A DNA stretch of 64,000 nt from Cyrtodaria siliqua (lineage: Eukaryota > Mollusca > Bivalvia > Adapedonta > Hiatellidae). The notes under the pieces are model-generated. The model was not told where the DNA came from. It saw only the letters and a list, made by a program, of their open reading frames with translations, and searched no databases. The DNA lies in assembly GCA_037043455.1 (NCBI GenBank), contig JAWPHD010010349.1, positions 30,611 through 94,610 of the forward strand, read 5' to 3'. Shown here one piece after another: positions 18,832 through 29,763 of this stretch. Position 1 is the first letter of the stretch. The number at the start of each line of letters is the position of its first letter. The position numbers were made by a program, and so were the translations under genes.

Positions 18832-20339
18832 CGTTTCAGCCAACGTTTTGTATTTTACATTAAACATGTCTAAGACTAGTACCTAAATAAAATGTATATC
18901 AGTAAAACAAACATTTAAGTGGTAAGTAAAAACATATTACTTTTCAAAATCGGTTGAGAAATAAAAGTACACATGCATAATTCTGGTCGCGGCATAAAAA
19001 ATTACTGAAAAATATATTTGCTATTATTTTCTTCCAAAAATGGTTTAAATATGTCGGATAAATGTAAATTAAGATGCTCTAATTCTTTTTGTAGCAAAAT
19101 GCAAAGGCTAACTGTTGTTTCAGATTGCCTAATTTGCTCATTGCTCAGCAACAAGGAATTTACATGGGGAAACCATTTTGGCTATAAAATATGTATTTCT
19201 CAACCGATTTTCAAAACTAAGATATTTGTTATTTACCACTAAAAGTCCAATTCTAGGTAAAATATAACTGATGTACATTTACCTAATATTTCTCATGTAA
19301 ATGCTGACAAACATTTGCTGAAACAAGCGCCCCGAACAATAAATAAGGGTTAAATTTATTTGCATTTTCAACTTTGTTTAATGCGACAGTTAAACGTCTG
19401 ATATACTGTCGCAAAGATACAAATGTTCAGTGCTGGTGGACTCAATTCTGACGATCAAGTATGAAACTTGACTAAAAACAACAATGTCAACGTGCTAAAG
19501 CAGAACATATTAATGCAGACATGCTAATCCTTGGTAAAATGACGATGAAAATTGAAAACTCAAAATGTTATATAAAGATATGCAAGCAGTTTTAAAGTCA
19601 AAATGTCACTGAATTAGTACATCGAGAAGCTAATTTTGATATTTGATAACAATTTCAAGATTGCCGTGTGTCCCTTTAACATGGAAACTATTTTTCTTGG
19701 TGAGATAGTTCTAGATTCGATGTATACTAATACATTTAATACATATCTTTCGTAGAAAAAAATAAATCCTGTGAAAGGATAGTCATAATCACTAAATATT
19801 AAAACATAACATGGTACACAAATAAACTAACTGTGATGTTAAGGCATGACGTCAACATAGCGAAATATTTCTATTAAATCATACAAATTAATTTAATAAT
19901 ATAATACATAGATTATTTAACTGCTGGGCTCCATGATAAGGAAATCCTTCATTCGATGGTAGTCGTTTTTGTTGCTTTTTTTATCTCACTCGTATCCGTT
20001 CTATCTAGACAAGAACCATACGCATACCATATTCCCTATAATCAAACCATAAGTTAAATATTATCGAAGGTAGTGTTTCTTGGGTTAAATAACGAGGCCT
20101 GAATAATATATTGCACATACTTAATAAACTCTTTCGCTGCCACAGTCAAAAACATCGATGTTTAAGACACATGTAACCCGGATCAACCTGCATATAACGT
20201 GCAGGCTAATTAGGGTTTACACTGCTCGTGATTCAGTAATACTGTTTTCAATAGCACTTTACATATGAAATTTGAATTCAACTTTTAGCAGACGACATTT
20301 GCAATAAGGCGGCGAAAGTTTTGACAGATTTATACTTAC
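18832..20339. other. Intron 1 of the vWA gene, includes a short repeat
   Basis: Non-coding. 19585-19685 (TAAAGTCAAAATG..., GCTAATTTTGAT..., GTGTGxCxCTTTAA) matches 41155-41260 in the same orientation. Nothing else recognised. Confidence 0.5.
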
Positions 20340-20415
20340 CTCGTGATAATGTTTCCTGTAACACAAAATATACCGCGACTGAGTACAGTAACTTCCATTT
20401 GACAGCAGAGGTCAT
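20340..20415 (-). CDS. vWA-domain gene, exon 1 (signal peptide)
   Basis: ATG at 20415 opens 25 codons beginning MTSAVKWKLLYSVAVYFVLQ: a basic residue pair, a hydrophobic core and a polar end, i.e. a secretory signal peptide. The exon ends in phase 1 at a strong donor, CGAG|GTAAGT (20339-20334). The leftover G completes GCA (Ala) with the first two bases of exon 2, giving ...LSRA|CDLP, a plausible signal-peptidase site. The phase fit across a 2.2-kb intron supports the model. The protein is expected to be secreted. The promoter and 5' UTR are not identified. Confidence 0.82.
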
Positions 20416-20604
20416 GGTTAATCCTGGAATATGAATAAACAGTATTTACTTAGCTGTAAGAAGAACGTTTCATATTGAGTTTATTAGACATGGTGACATT
20501 TAGGTGACATTTAGGAAATAGTATCTGTGCGCATGAGTGGAAAGACAATGTATGTTGTTATTTCATCACATCTATGTATAATGTTGACCTTAAAGGGAAT
20601 GTAG

Positions 20605-21065
20605 CGACACAGCCAAACAATATATAATGTTCAGAGTTATGAAGAACTGGGGAAAATGTGAAAGAATTACCAAAATCGGATGCTAAACAAGAAAAGATAT
20701 GACATTTTGAAGGTTGTTCTAAAACGGATATGGCAAGTTCCAGGGTATTCAAATCCGCTTCCGAAATTGTCGCGAATCTGCTCGCCAAATTTGTTTATTG
20801 TCGTTTGGTAAACCAAACGTCTTACGATTGACATAACCTCAACTGTATTTTAAAGCAAATATAATCATTGCAAATGAATGCAAAATACTTTACGGATAAT
20901 ACAAAGCATGATTGCCATTTTATATATATTTTTTTTAAATCATTATTATTTCATATTTATAAATATTCCATATACGGCAATTTGGAACAATGATGTCATA
21001 GCTATCAAAATGGCAGCTTCCATATCCGTTTCAACCTAACCTATTTGATTGTGTCGCTACATTGC
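20605..21065 (+). repeat. Dispersed repeat, copy B of second family
   Basis: Diverged match to 1405-1855, same orientation. Just upstream of the vWA start on the minus strand, so it could contain or displace promoter sequence. Copy A/B pairs of both families occur in the same order and orientation 18.7 and 19.2 kb apart. Confidence 0.6.
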
Positions 21066-21269
21066 TATTCCTATATTATATCTCAAAAGGGAGGTAACTG
21101 TCTTTTAACTGCTTCTTTTTTCTGTAACACTATCGGTTGGGGCTATAAGTCCCAAAATACAAAATTACGTTGCAATTATCAGCAAACATCGCAATCTGCC
21201 TTTAAATTGACACACGGCAATATTGATTTTTTTAACACTCACGGCTTCTTGTCAGTTTATTAATTATTA

Positions 21270-21700
21270 ATAATATGAAATAGGTTAAACCAAAAGGGCG
21301 AGCACAGTTCATGTTAGATTGTGCGGTATGTATGTACCGGTATGTGCGAGTCCAGCTGCCGGAATCGTAGCTCTTATGGGGTACCAGGGCTTTAATTATC
21401 ACCCCAGGGTCTACCGTGGTAGGTACATACAAATGAATGTTGTTTAACGGCTTATCAACACAGTATAGGTTATTTAGAGCCGCCCCAGAGAGAGGGGAAT
21501 GATACATTGGAATAACGTGCTCGGAGGATGGACCGATGCACGGGACCGCCCGGTTTACGTCCCCATCCGACGGACGAGGCTAAGGGTAAGTGTCTTGCCC
21601 AAGAACACACCGACGGAACTCAGTGGCACCACAGCGGATTGAACCCGGGGCCTCCGGTTACAAATCCGCCGCGCTACCGACTTCGCCACGCCAGCCCTCT
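21270..21700 (-). repeat. tRNA-derived SINE
   Basis: On the minus strand the 5' end carries a box A (TGGCGAAGTCGG) and box B (GGTTCAATCC) spaced as in a tRNA. A TTCTTGGGCAAGACACTTA block follows, which resembles a core sequence known from conserved metazoan SINE domains. The 3' part reaches to about 21270. Family name not assigned. Confidence 0.7.
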
Positions 21701-21754
21701 AGGTACATACAGGGAGATATAGGGAGTAAGTATAAGTATACTCCCTGGTAAGGA

Positions 21755-21776
21755 AGTAAGTATACGTATACTTACT
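21755..21776. repeat. 22-bp perfect palindrome in an iterated AGTATACT stretch
   Basis: Eleven bases from 21755 (AGTAAGTATAC) are followed by their exact complement. It sits in 21720-21782, where CTCCCTGGTA and AGTATA motifs are duplicated in both orientations. Confidence 0.75.
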
Positions 21777-21987
21777 CCCTGGTACATACCACCATAAGAG
21801 CCATGATTCTCACGTCTAGTGCAAGTCTACATGTACGTGTCTTAGGCGGAGGAAAAAAATACCTGTTTTTCTGGTTACCCGACCGTCCCTATTTTTGGCG
21901 CCGACCCTACAATTTGTAATCATACAAAAAAAAGTATAATTAAAAAAAAAAAGAAAGAAAAAAGGAAAAAAAAGATTTCCGTTATTT

Positions 21988-22482
21988 TTTGAACACAAAC
22001 AGGTTTTATGTTTTCCTGAACAAATGTCCCAGAGTAATGTAGTTATAGACAATGTGTGAAGCTCTCTCTGGTCAACATGATACCTAACTGCTTTTATCAA
22101 TTTTTTCTCTTGCCAAATTCCGAGAATTATCTACAAATCTGAGCTGGTTGGAATCGCAGATGTGTGTCATTCTTTAAACCAAAAACCGAAAACAATTCGA
22201 TCAAACCATTTTTCTGTGAGAAGCCAACATTCTTCAAAAAACGCGATTTCCAATTAGGTATACATCACTATGGAACAAAATAAAGCACATAGTCACCGCT
22301 ATGGGTGGCGATTTCCCGAATGTACCAGTGTCAATCAATTCAATCCGATGTGATTTCAACAACGGAAGAAGTAATAAACATAAATATAGACCAGAGAGAG
22401 CTTCACACCATGTCTATAGCTACATTTATCTGGGACTTTTTTTCAGGAAAACTTAAAATATGTTTGTTTTCAACAAATAACA
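21988..22482. repeat. Foldback (inverted repeat pair)
   Basis: 21988-22079 and 22385-22482 are imperfect reverse complements (about 95 bp; shared GACCAGAGAGAGCTTCACAC and CAGGAAAAC), separated by 305 bp. The adjacent 21840-21910 (CTGGTTACCCGACCG, GGCGCCGACC) recurs in part at 23250-23280. Probably a MITE or remnant of an inverted insertion. Confidence 0.7.
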
Positions 22483-23329
22483 CGAAAAAAAAAAAAATTG
22501 TGATTGAAGGCAACTATTATTTATATATTCTTTTGTCTAGATTTGATTATTATTTTTATGATTCTTTACATTTGGATACATTTATATAAATTCAGTGATT
22601 TATTTTAAAAAAAAAGACAGGCTTAATGTACAACTCGTGTTAATGACAGTTTTAATATTATTAAACTTTAGTTTTATGACAGAATAACAAACGGATTGGA
22701 CACTTTCTTCCTGAAACAATGAAGTGGCCAAACTATCACGTAGCACCTTAACTTTTGCTTCGAACGTCTCTTTCAAATATTCATAGATTTTGATAAGAAT
22801 ACTTGCAAAGATTCATATTCAAATAAATGGCAATATGGGATATATGATAGCATTTTCTTAAAATTTATTTTCTAAATAAGAAATTGTAAAAAAAATACAT
22901 TAATTCCCGCACTGCCACGTGAAACAGATATACATTTCACAGTATCCTATATATTTGTTATTTATAGGTATGTGGTTTTATATACAAAAATATCCAGAAC
23001 TCTGAGAAGTGGTATAAATACTAAGCGTAATGTCAAAAATCAAACAAATATTTGCAAAATAAAAAATGATTTGTATGCGTCAGCATGATAGGACACTTAG
23101 GCTATTCTTGAATTAAAACTTAATTAAACCCCTAGCAAAGATGCTATATATATTACAATAGAATCCGATTAGTTTTGACATCCATGAAAAAAAAAGAAAA
23201 AAAAGAAAAGAAAAAACATACCTACCTACCTACCCTCATTTTTTCAACTGAGTAACCAGAAACACAGGTATTTTTCTTTCTGGCCTTATGAATCGTGACA
23301 AATTTCAATTTGTGTTTGTGTTTGTATTT
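22483..23329. other. Non-coding, nothing recognised
   Basis: AT-rich with A-runs and a CCTACCTACC stretch at 23220-23232. No gene. Confidence 0.45.
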
Positions 23330-23700
23330 CTAAGGATTATAGTCCGTCCGCCTACGACAGGCGTCCTACCCGACGATTATAGGCACAATGGAGACTGGAC
23401 TTTTATCTGTGTGTTTGTGTGTGATGTGATTATATGTCTGTCTACTTGAAGCAGCGAACTCAATGATTTCTTTATAGTGCTTCCACACTGGAATACCACG
23501 CCGTAGCAGACATGATACCCCCAGTCACATTATTCTGACACTAGTCAATCAGTCGTAGAACTACCCATTATTTGCTCGTCAGGCAAGGGTTATAATTGAC
23601 TATTCCATTTTTAAAGTCGCGGTCAGGGGACTCGAACCAACGACCTCCCGAATGCAAGGCAGACGCTCTAACCACTACACCACAATGCTTCGGTCAAATT
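23330..23700 (-). repeat. tRNA-derived SINE (second type)
   Basis: On the minus strand, GTGGTGTAGTGGTTAGAGCG (box A) and GGTTCGAGTCCCC (box B) are spaced as in a tRNA with an apparent TGC anticodon. The outer ends do not pair as an acceptor stem, so this is not a functional tRNA gene. The body continues to about 23330. Confidence 0.7.
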
Positions 23701-24728
23701 CCAATTCGTTCCGATACAGGACAGATATGGCATGGAACGAACTTCGAACGGCTGAATCACCAACCGTCATAAAAGCTGCTACTACATCAATGTATGTAAG
23801 ATATATATACATAAACCGTGATGCACGCGTATACTTTTTGCCGAACAACATGTAATTACGGATCCCTACCAATGTTTCAACGTTATGTCATTACGAAAAA
23901 ATGTATATATAGAGGATCTTAAACGAGTTCCCATTTCATATAAGATTTATGAAATTAGGTATAATTTAATTTAATTTAAACGAGCCTTTTGGCGAGTTAA
24001 AATTAAAAATAATTCATAACGAGTTTCATCAATCTTAATGGAATGGGAACGAGTTTAAGATCCTTTTTAATACATAACATTGCAATGAAATTAGTACAAA
24101 ATAATTCAGATGGACTTGAACCGCCACGACGTCAGACACACTTTAGCGCCAAAACGTCATACAATATGTGACGTCGTAACGTCGCATCTCAAACAAATAA
24201 CGTTGCGTATATTACCTCTTTACAAAATAGCAGTTTACGTCAACTTTTTTACAAACCAACAACAATGTTTTGTATAACGTGCATTATTTGTATAAGCTGT
24301 CACAAATAATAAATTTATGACTCAGATCTGGGTTAATTTGTAATAAATAAAATAATTTCAGCTAATAAACTTGTGTAGTGTTACAGTTTAAGTCAACCAA
24401 TCAAAATCGTTCAGGTTGTATTACACGTGTGTCATACAATAGAATATTAAATGGGTGTTCGACACTGCTAACAAGGGACGTTATGTGATAAATACGATTT
24501 AAGCTGTTTTTATTCGAATATACGTTTTGTCTTCAACGTGTGTTAAATTGATTCATACGTATTGTATAATCATTATGGTGATTTATGTTTGAGAAAAGTA
24601 CAATGTCTTTAAAACAAAGGAATTTGTTGTTTTCTACTTGACATTTAACCAATTGTGGTCCATTTCCAGAATATTAGTTAAATCAAATTTAGTTGATTAT
24701 GTCTCCGGGTGGAGGACACAGAGTAGTA
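23701..24728. other. Non-coding flank of the Polinton
   Basis: No gene. The 23930-24065 stretch has AACGAG, TTTAATTTAA and inverted GAACGAGTTTAAGATCC motifs (23911-23935 against 24049-24066), suggesting a small foldback. Confidence 0.4.
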
Positions 24729-25067
24729 GTATAGAGAGTAGCGGTACCAGCGCAGTTTCTCCTCCCGAGCTCCTGAAAAGATTCACTCAAGAAACTAACA
24801 ATAGCTCACCTGAGGCTAGAACCCATGCATGTCTTTATTTAAATAAAGTCACACCTGAGTCAGAAGCCTCGGATGCATACTATTAGATACTCCAGCAGTC
24901 CTTCCAAAAGAAACTCGGCTGTTATCCCTACTCTCTGTGATACTACCTCAATCCGGTTGTCATTTTAATAACATAATATTTGCAACTCATTAGGCAAAGA
25001 CAGACGGGACCGGGCATTAGTCTTCATCATCACTCTGCATATCATTTTTTACTATGGAGTATTTTAC
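24729..25067 (+). repeat. Polinton left terminal inverted repeat
   Basis: Begins GTATAGAGAGTAGCGGTACC and matches the reverse complement of 39173-39510 at roughly 95% by eye, ending near ATTTTAC. Confidence 0.93.
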
Positions 25068-25123
25068 CTTCCTACACTTTGCTATTTTGTATTTTAGTTC
25101 AAGAAGCTCTTCCATGTTTTTAT

Positions 25124-26278
25124 TCAGCTTACGTTCATAATTATCCATTTCAGCCAGCAGTCGTCTTTTATTAGTGTCCATAAAATATCACGAACTACTT
25201 CATATTCTACTTGGAGTTGCCTACCTCTCATCAATTCTCTTCTATATTTATCTTTTAAATTGTTAAGTTTTCTGCAAACCTTTTCCAATCTGTCTTGTTC
25301 CATTATATAATAATACGATATATAATTATTTTTAAGCTCCTTTTTAATATTTTCAATATCCTTTAACGAGACCCAAATATTGAAATCCTCATTGTAACCC
25401 TTCCATTTAATCAATGCTTGTTTCTTTTTGTAATCACGCCGTATTACTTTTTCAATCCTGAACATTTCTTGCTTTGCTTTTATCATTTCTAATTCATAAA
25501 AGCTACCATCAATCTTTTGATTGTTTAAATTTTTTATTTTGTATGTCACAGGATTCGTATATTGAATTTCATCAACAACAAATATTTCTTCAGTCCAATT
25601 TGGGGAATACCCCTTTTTAAACATTCTTTTATATTTACTAGTTCTAACATTATCCCCTATTTTAAACTTTGGCTTAATTTGATTACTTCTCATCTTTCCA
25701 TACAAGTTAAAATACACCGTTCCTTTATTTTTGTCATCACTTGCTTCAGTCGGTGTCATTTTAATACTCCGATGTTTTGTGCTATTATACTTGTCAACCA
25801 TTTCTTGCAACACGTCTAAATATGTATTTGTATTGTTAGCTGTAAAATATTTCCACATCTTTTCTTTTAATGTCCTGTTAAATCGTTCAATTACTACAGC
25901 TTTTCCAAAATTAAACGTATGATACATATCGACATTATTATCAACAAGGAATTGCTTAAAAGTCTTGTTATAAAACTCCACACCTTGATCAACCCACAAA
26001 AAATTGCACCGTCTTCCTGTATTCATTATCTGTTGGAATGCTTTGGTAATTTCTAAACCAGATTTATTTGGAACGGGTATAGCCCTAGCAAATTTACTAA
26101 ATAAATCAATAACAGTAAGCAAATATTTATTACCTTTATTATACTTTGAAAACGATTGCATATCAACCAAATAAGCAGACCATATTTTATCAATTTCATT
26201 AACAATCACGCGGCGTTGAGTGAACCTTCTTCGTATGGGCTTATGAAGTTCATCTGCTAACTTGTCAGTCCATTTCAA
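25124..26278 (-). pseudogene. Polinton integrase with chromodomain, first catalytic Asp lost
   Basis: 384-residue uninterrupted frame of the retroviral-like integrase that inserts Polintons. The core has D97 (LWVDQGVEFYN) and E131 (VIERFNRT). The position of the first catalytic Asp, in W33-S-A-Y36, is occupied by Tyr (codon TAT), so the enzyme should be inactive. A chromodomain follows at about residues 270-310 (VIRRDYKKKQALIKWKGYN). The N-terminal HHCC zinc module is not in this frame: the ORF starts at KWTDKLADELHKP, close to where the core begins, so the 5' part is missing or decayed. The C-terminus is predicted to be coiled. Confidence 0.9.
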
Positions 26279-26286
26279 CGCCTTTT

Positions 26287-26718
26287 CTAGTGTTTTGAGT
26301 TTCCAAGACCAAGTTTATATTTTGTACTTATAACTGGTTTTACTATTAAATTCTTAGCAATCTTTTCTCCGATAGTTTTAGACTTACTAGATTTCAAACC
26401 AGCAAGCATGTTTTTATCGCATGTTGATTTATTACTAGGATTTTCATGATAATCATGATCTAATTCATTTACCGGTTCTCCACTATCAAGCGGATTATCC
26501 GGACCACAATATGTATAACCAAGAAGCGTTAATCCCTTTTTAGGCAACAGAGGAAGCATAGCTTTAAGAATATCAATATTACCACCTTCTGTGTTTTTAA
26601 CAAACTTTGTTTTAGTAATACCACAAGATGCACAAGTTGCTCTTAACATTTTTCTACCATTTTTTGCTAAAACATAATTAGGATCAACATTTCCAGTAAC
26701 CTTTTTTCTTTTATGCAA
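26287..26718 (-). CDS. Polinton protein with parvovirus-type phospholipase A2-like segment
   Basis: 143-residue intact frame. Residues 27-36 (ATCASCGITK) form a CxxC knuckle. Residues 66-90 hold LGYTYCGPDNPLDSGEPVNE followed by LDHDY, which resembles the calcium loop (YxGPxNxL) and the HD active-site region of the PLA2 domain found in parvovirus VP1 and some Polinton-like viruses. The stretch between the loop and the HD pair is shorter than usual, so catalysis is doubtful. It lies between protease and integrase. A role in membrane breach during entry would be inference from the family. Confidence 0.6.
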   Translation of the reverse strand: MHKRKKVTGNVDPNYVLAKNGRKMLRATCASCGITKTKFVKNTEGGNIDILKAMLPLLPKKGLTLLGYTYCGPDNPLDSGEPVNELDHDYHENPSNKSTCDKNMLAGLKSSKSKTIGEKIAKNLIVKPVISTKYKLGLGNSKH

Positions 26719-26742
26719 TAACTCATATATAATATGATTAGA

Positions 26743-27180
26743 TTAAACTTCGTTTACAAAATATGATGTTATGATGTTTTCATTTTTTACTGGGTTGTAA
26801 GGCTTTAATAATTTGTAAAGAATATCATACGTACTATTTCCTTCTTGTAACTTTTTAATGAAGAATAGGCAGAAATATCCACGCAGGACACTTGTTTTAT
26901 CTTAGTATTGAATAGTGTTGTATTTTATATCAGGTATGTAAGTTAAAACTTCTTTTGGTGGGCTCAAGCCAAACGGATCGAAGTAATAATTATTATAATA
27001 ACAAGTCCAGTGAATGCCAGGCCCAAAATAATCATCAAGATTAATAATACAACATTCTTGTTTATTTTGTTTTGCTGGTAATTTGTTTTTGCTGTACACC
27101 CCACTGAAGTTTTATTATATCTAAGTTAGATATAGGCTCGTTTTTTTTTGTTTTGTTTTTTATGAATGGCATACTTCTGT
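26743..27180 (-). pseudogene. Polinton adenovirus-type cysteine protease, broken
   Basis: Maturation protease of the C5/Ulp1 type. Visible in pieces: an N-terminal segment NEPISNLDI (about 27120), then FGPGIHWTCYY, which holds the catalytic His, and YFDPFGLSPP, which holds the acidic residue (26902-27099). After a stop comes SVLRGYFCLFF (about 26865-26897), where Arg stands at the position of the nucleophilic Cys. Frameshifts near 27100 and a stop near 26902 divide it. The loss of the nucleophile and the frame breaks both argue for inactivity. Confidence 0.8.
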
Positions 27181-27317
27181 ATGGCCTAAATTGTGAGTCT
27201 ACTTGTAAACCATGTCCTCTTCTATCTACTTGCAAACCTTTTCCAGTTAAACCACTAATAAGAGATCCAATCAATGGAATTCCTAATGATGCAAGCATTC
27301 CAAGAAATCCTCCGTCC
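27181..27317 (-). pseudogene. Duplicated minor-capsid-like segment fused ahead of the protease
   Basis: Encodes DGGFLGMLASLGIPLIGSLI and a GKGLQVD repeat, a Gly-rich hydrophobic segment similar in style to 27655-27800. It is in frame with upstream coding through a TAG at 27318-27320 and continues toward the protease N-terminus. Function unknown. The hydrophobic amphipathic character suggests membrane or capsid association. Confidence 0.5.
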
Positions 27318-28025
27318 TACTGTTGTTTTTTAGTAAGTTTAACAGGGCAGCGACCTTTTGACTTTGCTATCTTCTTTCTTTGTGCAAGTGTTAATTTATT
27401 TGATTTTAGAAGTTTTTGTTTTTTGTCACTAGGAACAGTTGCCGTTACGTCTTGCTGTTTATCACTGGGAGTAGTTGCCGTTTTGTTACTAGAAGCACAT
27501 GCCAGTACGCCTTGCAGTTGTTTTTGTGTTAGTTTAATGGTGCAGGAACCTTTGACTTTGCTATTTTGCTTTTTTGTGCAGCTGTTAATTTATTTGATTT
27601 TAGATGTGTTTGTTTTTTATCAGCAGGAACAGTTACCATTCCATTTCCAAATATTTTACCAATTCCAGTACTTGCCAGACCACTAAGTGCCCCGGTTGCT
27701 AAAGGCCCTAATATCTTTGGAGCAAATTTAGCAACTGTTGGTAATATTGTTTTAGTTAACAAACCAGCTAATGCGTCTAAAAAGCCTCCATTCTTGGACT
27801 GAGATCTCATTTGTGATTTTGATATATTTATGTCTTATCCCCGTCCGCCAGATTTAGCTTTGTTGATATTGTTAATCTGAGTAGATGTCAGCAGCAAAGG
27901 AAAAAATTCCCAGTTAATTGGTTATGTTTTAACATGAGTGTTAATTCACTCTTATCCTCATAAGCCCTCGCTAAACTCTGTTTTCGTCCGTCTGTTAAAT
28001 TTACTGAATAATTTACGTAAGTCAT
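27318..28025 (-). pseudogene. Polinton minor capsid/core-like protein with internal duplication
   Basis: ATG at 28025 begins MTYVNYSVNLTDGRKQSLAR, a start typical of a small Polinton structural protein. After frame breaks near 27910 and 27840 it continues as LTSTQINNINKAKSGG. It then runs, in the 27529-27810 frame, through GGFLDALAGLL and GPLATGALSGLASTGIGKIFG, hydrophobic and Gly-rich. A Lys-rich tail module (SDKKQ.LKSNKLT.AQ..KIAKSK) occurs twice, at 27540-27625 and 27340-27440. So a module duplication and at least three breaks are visible. Role in virion assembly is inferred. Confidence 0.6.
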
Positions 28026-28042
28026 ATATATTATAAGTTAGA

Positions 28043-29193
28043 TTAAACTATTACCAATTCATTTCCGACAGTATCAATAACTACATCTACTTCATAGAGA
28101 ACCAGAGCATAAACTTTATACCTAGCGGTAGGAACGTTGTTTAGCTTATATCTCAAACTAAGTTGTTTTGGATCAATACTAACTTCATTTTCCTTGTATC
28201 TCAAATCGAAATATATCATTCCGAAAATAGTTTTAAAATTACTCGTATTGAGTAAAGTTCCAGTGTTTTTATCATTTTGCTTGTAAGAAAAATTAATAAC
28301 ATCTCTGAATATTCTTATGATATTATCGTAACTGTATTCAGTTTCTGGATAATAAACTCCATTTCCAACTTCCAATCTAGCTGATTGTAAATAGCAATTA
28401 GCATCGGCAGTATTTACCTTAAACGTATCCAAAAGGTGAGGATTTTGTGTTTGAGAAGAACTCTTGTCAGTCCTTTGTAGGTAAACAAAAACATGTTTTG
28501 GACTTTTAACTCCAGCTGTTATTCTAACTACGGATTCAGTTAGTTGAGAACTTCCGTTCTCTTGTATCATTTCACGGAGGTAAGTCCATCTTGTTGATAT
28601 CATATGATTTGTCATTATGTAACTTAAACCATCTGAGTTAAATATCATTCTGGGTATCCACAAAACCAATTTATTAATAACTACTCGGCCATCATCACCA
28701 TTTGATTTAAAAATTAACACATTATCATCTGTTAGTTGCAAGCTGATTTGAATCTGACTTGGAGGAAGCAGCTTTGTTTCCAAACCCCCAAAGAAGGAAT
28801 ATTTGTTAAATTGAATTATAGAGTTAACTTTTTGGTTAGTTATGATTAAAGCATGACGAATAGTAAATCCCGGGTTATAACCAGCTTGATCATCTCGAGA
28901 TTCTGCAATATATGTACTATCTAAATAAACATATTCGTTTGTTCCAGTTGTCTTTGCATAGTCATCAGAAATTTCAAGCAAGCTTTTGATATTAACAAAT
29001 CTGTGAAGAATATTTCCATCGTAAAATATTTTTCCATTTTGCTTTACTTGCATTTGATCAGTCAATGAAGCTGCATCGATAATTAAAGCAATTCAGTCAG
29101 CGTCTGCGAAATTGGCTCCATCAGCGAGTTTATTTACTTGAAAACTGATTTCAAAATATGCGTTATTCCAAACAAATTAAGAACTTCTGTCAT
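28043..29193 (-). pseudogene. Polinton major capsid protein, N-terminus broken
   Basis: A double-jelly-roll hexon-like protein that would form the icosahedral shell. The main frame (28043-29065) covers 340 residues, including YNPGFTIRHALI and a long beta-rich body with RWTYLREMI and YYPETEYSYDNI. The likely start MTEVLNLFGIT is at 29193 in another frame. Between them lie a frameshift near 29165 and an in-frame TGA near 29091, so only about 40 N-terminal residues are separated. Most of the fold is preserved. Confidence 0.75.
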
Positions 29194-29419
29194 TTAACGT
29201 AACTGATAACCACTTTTGACTTGCCTGGTAGCATTTCCTGGTTGTGCTATTGGGGTATCTAACTGAATAGGTACATGTTCATATCTAGTATTATATTGAT
29301 TACCTCGAAATATCTATATATACTAGTAATTAGATTATTTTCTATTAATTAATCGATTAATTCTCACATGAGTTCCCCTTCCGGAAAGCAATCGATTAAT
29401 TTTTGTATTTACATCTTCT

Positions 29420-29753
29420 TCAATTATAATCATCAGCCACAACTTTAGCTACATCTTTTGTGGCAGCTTTTGTAAGTTCTTTTAAAATGATCTTACCTTT
29501 TGGTTTAGGTTTAATAACTGAAACTAACTTATCAGCAGCCATTTTTCCTACTTCATCTCCAAGTTTTTTAGAACCGCTTTCTATGTTTTGTTTACCAGCA
29601 GTTTCTAATGCTTTCTTGCCTGCTGTTTTCACAGACTCGCTGAATATCTTTGATCCGACTTTTAAAAATGTCAAATATACCAGCTCCAGTCAATCGGTCA
29701 ATTTGAGTATATGTTCCCGTACTAGTGTCATAAACGTTTTTTAAACGTGCCAT
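29420..29753 (-). pseudogene. Polinton small structural protein, one frameshift
   Basis: Starts at 29753 with MARLKNVYDTSTGTYTQIDR and a LTGAGIFD hydrophobic piece. After a one-base shift near 29670 it continues as FLKVGSKIFSESVKTAGKKA to the stop at 29420, Lys/Ala-rich with helical heptads. It lies between capsid and penton genes. Position and composition suggest a minor capsid or membrane-active protein. Not recognised further. Confidence 0.5.
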
Positions 29754-29763
29754 ATAACTTATG

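Noticed and set aside
21528..21722. 64-residue plus ORF
   Set aside because: Antisense of the tRNA-derived SINE.
23640..23700. Functional tRNA-Ala gene
   Set aside because: Boxes A and B and an anticodon-like TGC are present, but the acceptor stem does not pair and a SINE body follows.
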